Source: an uncultured Roseburia sp. (GTDB lineage Bacteria > Bacillota > Clostridia > Lachnospirales > Lachnospiraceae). Taken from it: a stretch of 39,834 nucleotides of DNA. The DNA lies in assembly GCA_947564465.1 (NCBI GenBank), contig CANOCV010000027.1, positions 1 to 39,834 on the forward strand, written 5' to 3'. Position numbers and translations under genes: made by a program. Below the pieces are notes generated by a model, which was given only the letters and a program-made list of their open reading frames with translations, did no database searches and was not told the DNA's origin. Numbering within the stretch: position 1 is the stretch's first letter; each line of letters starts with the position of its first letter. Below, piece by piece: positions 1 to 10,500 of this stretch.

Positions 1-3000
1 CTGTTACCTCCACATTCTTTTTTATTTTGAATGTCCGCAAAATCCGTCCTACATCCGTCGGATTCCACACAATCGCATTATATTCGCCCTTTTCGTTCTT
101 ATATACGGAAGCGGAAACACCGTCCAACGCATATATCTCATCTGTTTTACTGCCAAGATCTTTCATATTATTGGCAAACCAATATGCATTGAACTGCTCA
201 TTGTTATCGAATTTAACGACTCCATCCGCATTTGACACTTCCCCGTTTACGACCTTCCAGTAATCGTCAAGCGCACCGTCCGGATCATACTGAGAACGAA
301 GCGGAACAAAGATATGCTGCCATGCGGTCAGCGTGGTCTTTACAATGTCTTTGGAATTGCCGTTTGCAACTTCAATTTCCTGCTGCCCTTCGATATCCTT
401 TAAAAATCCTTCGTACATCTTCTGCAGCTTTTCCCTGTTATCTCCCATCGCATAGTGTGTGATCCACTCTGCAACCGGCAGCCAATGAATCCCATACACA
501 CTTACCATATTTCCATCAAAGAAGGTTCCCAAAAAGATCTCGGCGCCATAATTCTGTCCCACAATATAATGATACTGATTATATTCTTCCGGCCAGTTAT
601 CGTCATCATAGTTAAACCAGTACTGCTCTACGGCATTCAGCTCCGTCGTAAAACCGAAAATCGACGCGTCGCGGAAGTCTTTATTGCCGCTTTTGATCGA
701 CCATAAATACATACCGACCCATCCGAACAGCGACTCTCCGCCGGCCTCCTGGTTATTTCCGTTGTCATTGTCTGCGTATCCTCCCGCCCAGGAATGACCT
801 TCATATAAATCATAACTTCTGAAACGGCAGAACAGATCGTCGTCTTCATACGGACTTGCAAAATCACGCACAATCAAATCCAGCATTCCCTTGTATTCCT
901 CATAGAACGCATCATCGTATGTTGCAAGCACCGCTGCCGCAAACAGGAAATACCCATATGTAAAATGATGGTCGCAGATTCCCCAGTTTGCGCCAAATTC
1001 ACTGAATCTGTAATACAGTGTTCCCCAGTTGGAATCGTAGTAGAAATATGCGTCATCGTCTTCTCCCGAATAGGTAAGCCAGTCCTCAAAAAGATAGCGC
1101 AGACGCTCCAAAAACAACGCCCGATACTCCATATTTCCGGTCTGGTCTGCAACAAGCGTTGCAAGCGCTAACGGATGGAAAGCCTTGCCCTCCCAGTACG
1201 CATCACCGTTTGCTTTCTCATTTCTTGTCTGCTCTTCAATCTGGGAGAGATATTTTGTAATCAGTTCGTCGCTGTACTCATCGTTCTGCGGTGTTGTAAA
1301 CTGCGGTACCATTCCGTAAAATGTATCTTCTGTCTCAAATGTATTGCCGGTCATCGTCTTCATGGTACCTCTGGATGTCACATATGACAGTTCGTCGGAA
1401 ACAACCGCCTTAGATTTCTTATACTGATGCGGGAATAAGCACTGCATCGTATCTCTGCTGAATCCCTCGCGTTTTACTTCCGTCGTCACATTGTAATATG
1501 TTTTAATCTTAGACGTATTCTCGTCAAAATCATAGGTAACGGAAGTGTCTGTGACAAATGCATAGCCATGCTCATAGAACGTTTTCAGATCCGCTCTCTT
1601 TGTCATCGCTCCAATCGACATATACGCATTTTCAGCCGGGAAGTGAATCTTAATCTTGCCGTCTATTTTTCTGATCTTCGTTCCCTCTGGCATATTAATT
1701 GCAAAATAACTCTTCGCCGTTTTTGTCTTTTCCTTGTTATCATCATCCGTAATTTCAATTCCGAAATGATCCGCTGTAATCTCAGTGTTATTCGTTGTCA
1801 ACAGTTCGTTTCCCGCTTCATCAAAAACACCGGTAATATTTCCGGAATAAATTACCACGTCCTGCGTCTTTCCGAATTCCGAGAATATGTATGGTCCGCC
1901 TTTGACAATCGTATTCGTCATAACCGGCCCGTTTGCGTCAACCAGCTGCGCCGTCACGGAATAATCGCTGTAACCGACTATCCGGTCATAAAGCTTTGAT
2001 GTGTCCATTCCCTCCGGAACAAGAAAGAAATCCGTCTTGGAATTTATTTTAGCGGTTCCCAACTTTCCCGCCTTTGCTTCCCCGTCATACCAGCAGTCAT
2101 TCGCCTCTACAACACTCAAACCGCTCGCACTGTATTTCGTCCGAAACGGTAGCGCAACAAGACCTTCTCCAAGGGCCGTAATCGTAATAGTCTGCCACCA
2201 GTCATTCGAAGCAACCGGCTGATTTGGCATTTGAAGCTCCTCCGCCAAATATGCAGGAGGCTTTGCCATCGGAAATCTCACATCATCCACTGCATACGCT
2301 GCCTCACTTCCTTCCACAGGCACCGTCTTAACCTCCGGAATCTCTTCGATCTCATAGGTCGGCTTCGCATCTCCGGCGCGGTATTCAAAAATCTGCATTT
2401 CTTTCAATCCAACACCGTCATTGAACGCCCATCCTGCAAGACAGTAAATCCTTACATAACGGCAATTCGCATAAACCGGAAGATTCTTTGTCTTTACATG
2501 GTCGTCCATCTTTGAATAGATCGGCGTCCAGTTTGCCGCGTCGTCCGACACCTGAATCTGATATGCCCTTGCCTGATTCTGCCAGTCAAGGATAATTCTT
2601 CCAATCTCCTTTTTTGCTCCGAGATCCACATAAATCCACTGATCATCCTTACGCTTATTCGCATTCGCAGTGGCCGGATGCCAAAAACCGCCATCAAGCG
2701 AGCCATCCACCGCCCGCTCCGGACGCTGAGTTGCCTGATTCAACACTGTTTTTCCGTCCGCATAGTAAAGGTAACCATCCCTGATCGTCCAGTTTACGGA
2801 ATCCGCCTCATTTAACAGATTTCCAAATTCATCTACCGGATAACCATTCTCAAATAATTGCCTGATTACGGATTCCTTATTATTGTCATTTGCCCCGACA
2901 CGCATCCACCATTCTGTCTGTACGGAAGATGCCGTTACCGGCTGATTCAATGCAAGGTTTGTCCCATAATCAACGGGTCTTGGCGCCAGTCCGTCAAGAC

Positions 3001-3514
3001 CATATACCTGAAATTCATAAAGAGAACATCCGTATGCCGCCTGAACCGCATCACGCTTATCACATATGATACGAACATAACGCGCGTTTCCCTTCACGTC
3101 CAGGGTTCTTTTATCTCCGCCTTTTCCGTCAGTTACTTCCAGCATCTTCGTCCATTCAGCCTCATCATCTGAAAACCAAACGGTATACTCAGACGCTGCA
3201 GCGGCTTCCCAGCTCACATACACACTTGTAATCTCGGTAACCTTACCGAGATCCACGTAAATCCATTCGTTCTTATCATCCGCCGCGGCCTGCCAGCGCG
3301 TCGCATCATCCCCGTCGAATGCCTTGTCCGTGGTGTCTCCGCCATTCTGCGAGCTGGCATAGGCCGGTCTGTTCATAGACACAACATACGGCTCTTCCTC
3401 ATTCTCCGCCGCATTTGCCGTCACTGCTCCCTGAAACAGTGACGTAGATAACATTGTCAACACAAGTGTGGCCGCCAGACAGCGCTTCCCCACCTTTTTA
3501 AAGCTTTTCCCCAT
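1..3514 (-). CDS. Secreted GH81 endo-beta-1,3-glucanase with two F5/8-type C modules (partial, 3' end outside window)
   Basis: The frame is open from an ATG at 3514 to the window edge, giving 1171 residues without a stop. A GGAGGAAGA ribosome site precedes the ATG. Residues 1-35 form a Sec signal peptide (KK/KR start, hydrophobic core, ANA cleavage site). Two discoidin/F5-8 type C (CBM32-like) domains follow at about 40-168 and 186-375; each has the 'DG..D..W' and 'WIYVDLG' signatures. From about 425 to 1165 the protein resembles glycoside hydrolase family 81: it has CDHHFTYGYF (Asp848) and NNQEAGGES (Glu923, Glu927), matching the family's DHHFHYGYF and NQExxxE catalytic motifs. The expected role is cleavage of beta-1,3-glucan (fungal, yeast or plant callose-type) outside the cell. 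It is divergent from a chemoreceptor. The family call is firm; the exact substrate is inferred. More modules may lie beyond the edge. Confidence 0.88.
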   Translation of the reverse strand, partial: MGKSFKKVGKRCLAATLVLTMLSTSLFQGAVTANAAENEEEPYVVSMNRPAYASSQNGGDTTDKAFDGDDATRWQAAADDKNEWIYVDLGKVTEITSVYVSWEAAAASEYTVWFSDDEAEWTKMLEVTDGKGGDKRTLDVKGNARYVRIICDKRDAVQAAYGCSLYEFQVYGLDGLAPRPVDYGTNLALNQPVTASSVQTEWWMRVGANDNNKESVIRQLFENGYPVDEFGNLLNEADSVNWTIRDGYLYYADGKTVLNQATQRPERAVDGSLDGGFWHPATANANKRKDDQWIYVDLGAKKEIGRIILDWQNQARAYQIQVSDDAANWTPIYSKMDDHVKTKNLPVYANCRYVRIYCLAGWAFNDGVGLKEMQIFEYRAGDAKPTYEIEEIPEVKTVPVEGSEAAYAVDDVRFPMAKPPAYLAEELQMPNQPVASNDWWQTITITALGEGLVALPFRTKYSASGLSVVEANDCWYDGEAKAGKLGTAKINSKTDFFLVPEGMDTSKLYDRIVGYSDYSVTAQLVDANGPVMTNTIVKGGPYIFSEFGKTQDVVIYSGNITGVFDEAGNELLTTNNTEITADHFGIEITDDDNKEKTKTAKSYFAINMPEGTKIRKIDGKIKIHFPAENAYMSIGAMTKRADLKTFYEHGYAFVTDTSVTYDFDENTSKIKTYYNVTTEVKREGFSRDTMQCLFPHQYKKSKAVVSDELSYVTSRGTMKTMTGNTFETEDTFYGMVPQFTTPQNDEYSDELITKYLSQIEEQTRNEKANGDAYWEGKAFHPLALATLVADQTGNMEYRALFLERLRYLFEDWLTYSGEDDDAYFYYDSNWGTLYYRFSEFGANWGICDHHFTYGYFLFAAAVLATYDDAFYEEYKGMLDLIVRDFASPYEDDDLFCRFRSYDLYEGHSWAGGYADNDNGNNQEAGGESLFGWVGMYLWSIKSGNKDFRDASIFGFTTELNAVEQYWFNYDDDNWPEEYNQYHYIVGQNYGAEIFLGTFFDGNMVSVYGIHWLPVAEWITHYAMGDNREKLQKMYEGFLKDIEGQQEIEVANGNSKDIVKTTLTAWQHIFVPLRSQYDPDGALDDYWKVVNGEVSNADGVVKFDNNEQFNAYWFANNMKDLGSKTDEIYALDGVSASVYKNEKGEYNAIVWNPTDVGRILRTFKIKKNVEVT

Positions 3515-3557
3515 TTTTCTTCCTCCACAATCTTTAATAATCCTTCTCATTATTTCC

Positions 3558-3586
3558 ATTATAAAAAATGCATCTGTATCTGGCAT
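3558..3586 (-). promoter_or_regulatory. Putative promoter of the GH81 gene
   Basis: On the minus strand, -35 ATGCCA (3586-3581) and -10 TATAAT (3563-3558) are separated by 17 bp. The -10 is perfect and the -35 is 4/6. The predicted 5' leader is about 37 nt before the GGAGGAAGA ribosome site and ATG. Confidence 0.5.
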
Positions 3587-3751
3587 ATATCTTTTCACAT
3601 TTCTTTGTAAATTTTTACTATTTGAGTTATTTTTTATACTTTTTCGTAAATATTTTCTAATTTTTACTCAACCCTATTAGACAATGTACGGTGGAAATCC
3701 AACCCATATATTTAAACGCAAGAATTTACCAAAAATAGTTTAAGAAAAAGG

Positions 3752-3780
3752 TTGCAAAGAAGCCCAAAATTTTTTATTAT
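3752..3780 (+). promoter_or_regulatory. Putative promoter of the CZB chemoreceptor gene
   Basis: -35 TTGCAA (3752-3757) and -10 TATTAT (3775-3780) are separated by 17 bp. The predicted start is about 40 nt before the ATG at 3827. It looks like a housekeeping sigma-A promoter; no sigma-D (flagellar) type sequence was recognised. Confidence 0.55.
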
Positions 3781-3826
3781 TGTTTATATGTAGCTATATC
3801 AACCAGAGAAAAAAAGAGGTTACCGT

Positions 3827-5194
3827 ATGAGAATTGGAAAAACAACAAACCGGCTTATAAGAGCAATTTCAGAGTTAAAAGCAGCTGATTATTCAAAGCA
3901 CCCGGAACTGAACGATATCTATCAAAGACTGCTGAACGGGAGAAGGCAGTTTGCGGAAGTATTTGAGAAAAATATCAAAGCAGTGATGCAGATAAGCTCT
4001 CTCGACCTGACACTGCAGCATCAGACAGAAAAAATTATCAATATCTCCCGTCAGATAACCAAAGCTACGGAAAGCATTTTCGGAACCTCTGCAGATAATT
4101 CTCTCATAACGGGAAGGGCTAACAATCAGCACGAAGAGCTAACGAATACCATCATCAAAGTTTCCGAAGAAACAGAGGAGGTTTACAGAAAAATAGAGAC
4201 CAGCCAGAGCGAGCTGACCGGCATTAAGGATCTTTCCGACCAGACAATTGAGAACTCACGCCAGATGCAGCAGGATTTAAATGACCTGTTCGAAGTAATC
4301 AATCATATGAACGAGGTAATTTCGGGAATTGAGACGATATCTCTTGAAACGAACCTGCTGGCGCTGAACGCCTCTATTGAAGCAGCCAGAGCCGGCGCTG
4401 CCGGAAAAGGATTTGCAGTTGTTGCCACCGAAATCCGTTCACTTGCCGAAGAAACCCAGAAGCTGACCGGAAGCATGGGGGATTTTATTGAACGCATCAA
4501 AAATGCTTCACAAAAAAGCACCAAAAGCGCCGGGAATACCATAAACTCGCTTGACACCATGACGGAAAAAATTGAAAACGTATGGGAACTGAACAATGAA
4601 AACCAAAAACATGTTTCAAAAGTCAGTGAATCTATCAGCTCCATTGCCGCAGTCAGCGAAGAGCTCAGCAGCTCCATGACGGAAATGGAAAATCAGTTAA
4701 AAGACAGCACCGACTTTATGCAAAATGTCAGTAAAGATTTGATGACAGCGTCACAACCGGTTGTCGATATTGAAAAAACATTGGATGATGTAGTGAAACA
4801 GATGGGAAACATGTCAGAGGACAGCTTTTATCATCTTAAGAAGGAAGAATTTGCCAAACATGTAAGCAATGCGATCACTGCGCATCACACCTGGCTTTCC
4901 AATCTGGAAAAAATGGTAGCCGAACGTACATTAAGTCCGTTGCAGCTTGATTCTACCAAGTGCGGATTTGGTCACTTCTATCATGCAATGACACCTCCGG
5001 TACCGGCCATCCGTCCGGTTTGGAATGCACTTAACGCCAAACATGAACGATTCCACAAGTTTGGCGAGGACGTGATCAACGCAATCAAAAACGAGGACTA
5101 TTATACGGCGGAACAGATCTGCGGCGAAGCAAGAGAATATTCCACAGAATTGATTGCGGATTTGGAGAAGATATTAGACCTCATGGGTGTCTGA
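3827..5194 (+). CDS. Soluble methyl-accepting chemotaxis-type receptor with C-terminal CZB zinc-binding domain
   Basis: 455 residues with no signal peptide, transmembrane segment or HAMP domain, so the protein is predicted cytosolic. Residues 1-160 are helical and of unknown type. The conserved chemoreceptor hairpin tip lies at 168-209 ([20 protein letters not shown] then [17 protein letters not shown]), which contacts CheA and CheW in this family. Residues 340-450 match the CZB (chemoreceptor zinc-binding) domain. The likely ligands are His353 (HHTW), Cys379 (KCGFGHF), His406 and His410 (HERFH), the 3His/1Cys set. Known CZB receptors such as Helicobacter TlpD sense oxidants or zinc; a similar role here is inference. 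It has its own promoter and terminator, so it is monocistronic. No che or flagellar genes are nearby; the only neighbour in the divergent direction is a secreted glucanase. Confidence 0.9.
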   Translation: MRIGKTTNRLIRAISELKAADYSKHPELNDIYQRLLNGRRQFAEVFEKNIKAVMQISSLDLTLQHQTEKIINISRQITKATESIFGTSADNSLITGRANNQHEELTNTIIKVSEETEEVYRKIETSQSELTGIKDLSDQTIENSRQMQQDLNDLFEVINHMNEVISGIETISLETNLLALNASIEAARAGAAGKGFAVVATEIRSLAEETQKLTGSMGDFIERIKNASQKSTKSAGNTINSLDTMTEKIENVWELNNENQKHVSKVSESISSIAAVSEELSSSMTEMENQLKDSTDFMQNVSKDLMTASQPVVDIEKTLDDVVKQMGNMSEDSFYHLKKEEFAKHVSNAITAHHTWLSNLEKMVAERTLSPLQLDSTKCGFGHFYHAMTPPVPAIRPVWNALNAKHERFHKFGEDVINAIKNEDYYTAEQICGEAREYSTELIADLEKILDLMGV

Positions 5195-5221
5195 TTTTGC
5201 ATTAGACTGACTTCAAAATAT

Positions 5222-5261
5222 ACTTACGGAACCTGCCACCGGCAGCTTCCTCCGGATGCAT
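5222..5261 (+). repeat. 40-nt hairpin module, copy 1
   Basis: This 40-bp stretch is 37/40 identical, without gaps, to 39589-39628. It contains a hairpin: the 10-nt arms at 5228-5237 and 5241-5250 pair except for one C-C mismatch, with an ACC loop. It ends in GATGCAT. It lies between the chemoreceptor stop codon and that gene's terminator, on the sense strand. The function is unknown to me. Confidence 0.75.
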
Positions 5262-5269
5262 GACAGCCA

Positions 5270-5317
5270 AAAGCTGCCGCACACGATTTTTTAATCGTGA
5301 AAGCGGCAGCTTTTTAT
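5270..5317 (+). terminator. Intrinsic terminator of the chemoreceptor gene, usable from both sides
   Basis: The outer stem AAAGCTGCCGC (5270-5280) pairs with GCGGCAGCTTT (5303-5313). An inner stem CACGATT/AATCGTG lies at 5282-5288 and 5293-5299. A T run follows on plus. On minus the run is TTTT only, so it may also stop ilvA transcripts, weakly. Confidence 0.85.
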
Positions 5318-5331
5318 CTCTTAGACTTTTC

Positions 5332-6543
5332 TTATAAATTTGCCCTCACAACCTTTGGCTTATAGCCTTGTTTCTCCAGCGCCTCCATGATCTGTCTCTT
5401 ATGGTCTGTTCCGAAACATTCCAGTGTAATCCGAAGCTCCACAGCCGCATTCCTGTTTGTAGATACAAACTGATTGTGCTCCAATTTAATGACATTCCCC
5501 TGCTCCGTGGCAATCGTTTCCGATACCTTACACAATTCACCCGGCTTATCCGGCAGCAGCACGGAAACCGTAAAGATTCTGTCACGAAAAATAAGGCCCT
5601 GCTGCACGACCGAAGACATTGTGATAACGTCCATATTGCCCCCGCTTAAAATAGAAACAATCCGCTTCCCCTTCACATTCAAATGCTTCAATGCAGCAAC
5701 CGTCAACAGACCCGAATTTTCTACAATCATCTTATGATTCTCTACCATATCAAGAAATGATACGATCAGCTCGTCGTCCTCCACCGTAACGATTTCATCC
5801 AGATTTTTGCACAGATACGGGAAAATCTTCTCACCCGGTGTTTTTACCGCCGTACCGTCCGCAATCGTGTTAATATTTGACAGCGTTGTGATCTCCCCTG
5901 CCTCAAAAGAAGCCTTCATACAGCTCGCGCCTGCCGGCTCCACACCGATTACTTTTATGTTCGGATTTAAAAGCTTTGCAAGCGTCGCCACTCCTGTGGC
6001 CAGTCCGCCCCCGCCGATCGGAACGAGTATATATTCCACAAGCGGCAGCTCCTTAAATATTTCCATTGCAATGCTGCCCTGTCCCGTCGCCACTGTCAGA
6101 TCATCAAACGGGTGAATAAAGGTATATCCGTTTTTTTCCGCAAGCTCATAGGCATACGCACACGCCTCGTCATAGACGTCGCCGTGAAGAACCACCTGCG
6201 CACCGTATCCCTTTGTCCGATTCACCTTAATCAGAGGCGTCGTCGTAGGCATAACAATTGTCGCCTTGCAGCCATAGCACTTGGCCGCATATGCGACCCC
6301 CTGCGCATGGTTTCCGGCCGATGCCGTTATTAACCCCTTCGTCCGCTCCTCCTCGCTCAACGTGCTGATCTTATAGTAGGCGCCGCGCACCTTATATGCA
6401 CCGGTAAACTGCATATTCTCCGGCTTAAGATAGACCTTATTTTTTGTCTGTTCGCTCAAAAAATTACTGTACACCAGCTTTGTCTCAAGCGTTACCTCTT
6501 TTACCTTCTCACTTGCCTCTTCAAATTTCTCTAATGTCAACAT
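5332..6543 (-). CDS. ilvA: Threonine ammonia-lyase (threonine dehydratase) with ACT domain
   Basis: 403 residues. It is a PLP enzyme that converts threonine to 2-oxobutanoate and ammonia, feeding isoleucine synthesis or threonine catabolism. Visible features are the PLP-lysine region TGAYKVRGA (Lys51), SAGNHAQG (75-82) and the glycine loop PIGGGGLATG (175-184). A single ACT-like regulatory domain occupies about 325-400. This size and the single ACT domain resemble the shorter TdcB-like/clostridial form rather than the 510-residue biosynthetic enzyme with two ACT-like domains. The ATG at 6543 directly follows the TAG of ftsY, so translation is probably coupled; the ribosome site GGGAGAGG lies inside the ftsY end. 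It is the last gene of the rnc-smc-ftsY group. Confidence 0.93.
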   Translation of the reverse strand: MLTLEKFEEASEKVKEVTLETKLVYSNFLSEQTKNKVYLKPENMQFTGAYKVRGAYYKISTLSEEERTKGLITASAGNHAQGVAYAAKCYGCKATIVMPTTTPLIKVNRTKGYGAQVVLHGDVYDEACAYAYELAEKNGYTFIHPFDDLTVATGQGSIAMEIFKELPLVEYILVPIGGGGLATGVATLAKLLNPNIKVIGVEPAGASCMKASFEAGEITTLSNINTIADGTAVKTPGEKIFPYLCKNLDEIVTVEDDELIVSFLDMVENHKMIVENSGLLTVAALKHLNVKGKRIVSILSGGNMDVITMSSVVQQGLIFRDRIFTVSVLLPDKPGELCKVSETIATEQGNVIKLEHNQFVSTNRNAAVELRITLECFGTDHKRQIMEALEKQGYKPKVVRANL

Positions 6544-7494
6544 CTATGCCTCTCCTTTCCCGTCATCTTCCGTCCGAAACAGTGCATTTACAAACTGATT
6601 AGAGTCAAACTTCTGCAGATCGTCTATCGTCTCACCTACGCCGATATACTTCACCGGTATCGAAAGCTCCGACTGTATCGCCACCGCAATACCGCCTTTG
6701 GCGGTTCCGTCCATCTTCGTCAACACGATTCCCGAAATATCCGCCACTTCCGAAAATTGTTTTGCCTGCGCAAGTGCATTCTGCCCTGTTGTCGCATCCA
6801 ATACGACAAGCGTTTCGCGGTAGGCATCCGGATATTCTTTTTCCAAAATCCGGTTGATTTTTTTCAGCTCCTCCATTAAATTTTTCTTATTGTGAAGTCT
6901 TCCCGCCGTATCACAGAGCAGAACATCGGCATTTCTCGCCTTGGCCGCGGCCACCGCATCATATACAACCGCTCCCGGATCGCTGCCTTCCTGACCGCCG
7001 ATAATATCCACACCGGCACGGTTCGCCCACTCGTTAAGCTGCTCTCCGGCTGCCGCACGGAAGGTATCGGCTGCCGCAAGCACCACCTTTTTCCCCTGAG
7101 ATTTTAATTTGCCCGCAAGCTTTCCGATTGTAGTCGTCTTTCCCACACCGTTTACACCGACTACAAGCACAACAGACTTCTCGTGCTCAAAGCGGTATGC
7201 CGCATCCCCTGCCGCCATCTGTTCCTTAATCCCCTGAATCAAAAGCTCCTTACAGGCAGCCGGTTCCTTGATCTTTTGTTCTTTCACATCCGCCTTCAGC
7301 TTCTCAATAATTGCTTCCGTGGCATGAACTCCGATATCACCCATAATCAATATCTCTTCGATTTCCTCATAGAAATCATCATCAATACTGGAGAAACCGG
7401 AAAATATGGCATCAATTCCCGATACGATATTATCTCTCGTCTTAGCAAGTCCCGCAACAAGTCTGCTAAAAAAACCTTTCTTCTCCTCGCCCAT
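6544..7494 (-). CDS. ftsY: Signal recognition particle receptor GTPase FtsY
   Basis: 316 residues from the ATG at 7494. A GTG three codons upstream is open, but a ribosome site fits the ATG better. The protein binds SRP (Ffh) at the membrane to deliver nascent membrane proteins. The N domain is at about 1-100. The G domain has the P-loop GVNGVGKTT (113-121), DTFRAAA, DTAGR (195-199), TKMDG (259-263) and a GGIA motif. The long acidic A domain of E. coli FtsY is missing, which is usual in Firmicutes. It lies 36 nt after smc, the classic rnc-smc-ftsY order of Bacillus and Clostridia. Confidence 0.96.
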   Translation of the reverse strand: MGEEKKGFFSRLVAGLAKTRDNIVSGIDAIFSGFSSIDDDFYEEIEEILIMGDIGVHATEAIIEKLKADVKEQKIKEPAACKELLIQGIKEQMAAGDAAYRFEHEKSVVLVVGVNGVGKTTTIGKLAGKLKSQGKKVVLAAADTFRAAAGEQLNEWANRAGVDIIGGQEGSDPGAVVYDAVAAAKARNADVLLCDTAGRLHNKKNLMEELKKINRILEKEYPDAYRETLVVLDATTGQNALAQAKQFSEVADISGIVLTKMDGTAKGGIAVAIQSELSIPVKYIGVGETIDDLQKFDSNQFVNALFRTEDDGKGEA

Positions 7495-7530
7495 TTCCTT
7501 CACTTCCTTCTAATCTTTTTCATCAATCCG

Positions 7531-10500
7531 CTACTTGTCCAGATCGTTCTCTATCAAATTCACACTCACAAGCGTAGAAACGCCCTTCTCCTGCATCGTA
7601 ATTCCATACAAACGGTCAGCGGCATTCATGGTCCCCCTCCTGTGCGTGATAATAATAAACTGCGTATTCTTTGTAAGTCTATGCAGATACTGCGCAAAAC
7701 GTCCGACATTGGAATCATCCAACGCCGCTTCAATCTCATCCAAAAGACAAAACGGAGACGGCTTTAAATTCTGAATCGCAAAGAGAAGCGCTATTGCCGT
7801 CAATGATTTCTCCCCACCGGAAAGCTGCATCATATTCTGAAGCTTTTTCCCCGGAGGCTGCGCAATAATACGAATCCCGCACTCTAAAATATCCTCGTCC
7901 TCCACAAGCTCCAGCGTGCCCTTTCCGCCGCCAAACAGCTGCTTGAACGCCTGGTCGAACTCCCTTTGAATCTCTGCAAATTTTTCGGAAAACTGTTTCC
8001 GCATCCCGGTATCGAGATCCTCAATAATGCCGATCAGGGTCTTTTCCGCTTCCACCAAATCATCATGCTGGTTTTTCAAAAAATTATACCTCTCAGAGAT
8101 TGTCTTATAATCCTCTATTGCATTGACATTGACATCTCCCAATTTCCGTATCTCATCCTTAAGCGCCGAAATCAGCTTTTTTAACTCCGGCAGACTCTGA
8201 TAATTCTCATCCCGAAGTTCCATCGCGCTATGCGGAGTAATCTCATACTCCTCCCACATATAGTTAGTCTGGTACTCCCGTGCTTCTTCCATTTTCTCAC
8301 GCTGATTATTCAAGCGGAAAATTTCCTTGTCAAGAGCTGCAATTCTGTTCGAAATCTCCTCTCTCTTCTCGAAAAATCCTTTATGTTCCACCGACATAGC
8401 CTCTTTTTTCTCCAGATATTCGGACAACTGCTCTTTCAAGCTGCTGTAATTGTCATCGGAGGCCAGTATTGTCTTTTTAATTTCCTCAATATCGCGCTCA
8501 CGCTGCCTGGCATTTTCTTTTGACTCCCCTGCCTGCTGTTCTAACGCCGTAATCTCATCCGACAGCTTTTTTTGTTCTGCAATCACACGGCTAAGATTTT
8601 CTTTGGCAAACTCCGCCCGCTGAACAAACCCGGCCGATTCCAGATGAATCTTAGATACCTTATCCTGCGCGCTCTCCTCTAATGTTATCTGTGCGTCTAA
8701 AATATGCTGGAATGTCTCATTTTCCTCCTGGATCTCCTTCTCCCTTTTAGCGGCCGTCTCAATCTCCGTCAGAGTTTTTTCCTTATCCCGCCTGATTTCT
8801 TCAAGCTGCTCTTCAATCTCACGGTTCTCGCGCTTTAAGCCCGCATACACGCTCTCGCTCTCATCGCGCTGCTGCAGTGTGCGCTCAAGATTCAGCTTTG
8901 CGGTATTTTGAACTATGTATTTTTCCTGAAGTTCGCGGCTTACGTTCTCAAAATCCTCCGCCAAAAGCCCCTGTGCCGTCCTGATGTCATCCTGCCTTTT
9001 TTTTGCATCCGTAATCGCAGTTTCAAGACGCGCAACCTCCTTTTGCAGCTCTTCAATCTCACGGTTTCTTCCAAGCAGGTTACTGTTATTTTTAAAAGCG
9101 CCGCCCGCCATGGATCCTCCCGGACTTAGGTACTCTCCCTCCAGCGTAACAATATGCAAGGAATATCCGCTCGTCTTTGCAAGGGCCAACGCATGATCTA
9201 TGGTATCCGCCACAAGCACCCTTCCCAGAAGATAAGACATGATACCGTCGAATTTCTCATCGTTTTTCACAAGTGTGTTGGCAAATCCGATCACACCTTC
9301 TTCCGACAGATAGTCCGTATTTTTCCTCTGTTCTCTCCCCTTCACACTCGTCAACGGCAAAAAAGTAGCCCGTCCAAAACGATTTTGCTTCAAAAATCGT
9401 ATCATTTTCTTTGCCGTCTGCTCGTCCGCCGTCACGACATTTTGAATATTTCCTCCAAGAGCCGTCTCAATGGCCGTCTCGTACTTCTTGTCCACCTTGA
9501 TTAAATCGGCAACTACACCGAGAAGTCCCGGCTCCGTTTCCTTATTTTCCATAACGCGGCGGATGCTCCCGCCGTAGCCGTCATAGCGCTCTGCAATATT
9601 TTTCAAAGACTCTAAGCGGGACTGCTCCTTATGAAACGATGCGGTATTGCGCTCAAGTTCAGTGCGGCTTTCGGCCAGTTTTTCTTTCCACTGCGCCTGC
9701 TTTGCCTCAATCTCACCTTTTTGGCTCTCCAGCTCCTCTATGACTCGGTTGGCTTCCGATAACTCCTTCTTATAAGCCTCCAGCACATTTTCCAGATCCG
9801 TCTCCTCACTCTTGCGCTTTAACAGACGCTGTGTTAATTGAGCCTTGCGGATATTTACCTGCTCTATCATCGTATCAAACCGCTGCTGTTTCGCTTTGAG
9901 GGACGCCTTGGCATTCAGCAGGTCAATAATTTCATTCTTGCCCTCCTCCATACCTTCATTGCATCTTGCAATCTCCCTCTGAATTTTTGAAAGCTCCTCC
10001 TGTGCCTCTTTCTCACGTTCCTCTATTTGTGCAATTCCCTCATCCAGATCACGCTTTTGCTTTTCATATTCCGCTTTCTGTTTTTCCTTTTCCTCACTTT
10101 CACTCCTAGCGTTCTCTATCCGAAGCCTTAAGCTTTCATCCGTTGTCAGAGCAGCCTTAATCTGCTCGTTTAACACATTTATCTGTCCGTCCAGCTTCTC
10201 TTTCAACATGCTTGTGCTGTTTAAATCTTCACGGTTCTTTGTAATAAGCCCGTCCATCGCCTCCATATCGCGCTCAAGCCTTGCATATTCGTTTTTGATA
10301 TTTTCATAAGCTTCATTGTTTTCCTTTAAATTGTCATCCGCGATTCTGTACTTCTCATCCGTCTCCGCCAACTGACTCGCAATCTGCTCCGTCTCCATCA
10401 GAAACATATTGACATCCAGTGTTCTTAACTCTTCCTTCCTTTTCAGGTAAATTTTCGCTTTCTCCGACTGTTTCTCAAGCGGACCGACCTGACGTTCCAG

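Larger units (their letters stand above)
3515..3826. other. 312-bp AT-rich divergent intergenic region
   Basis: This gap separates the divergent GH81 and chemoreceptor genes. It is strongly AT-rich and holds one sigma-A-like promoter for each direction, listed separately. The part between the two promoters (about 3590-3750) shows no convincing ORF, hairpin or operator that I can identify. Confidence 0.6.

Noticed and set aside
1..3400. Several 60-140-residue plus-strand ORFs opposite the GH81 gene
   Set aside because: They are shadows of the open minus-strand GH81 frame and lack ribosome sites or recognisable domains.
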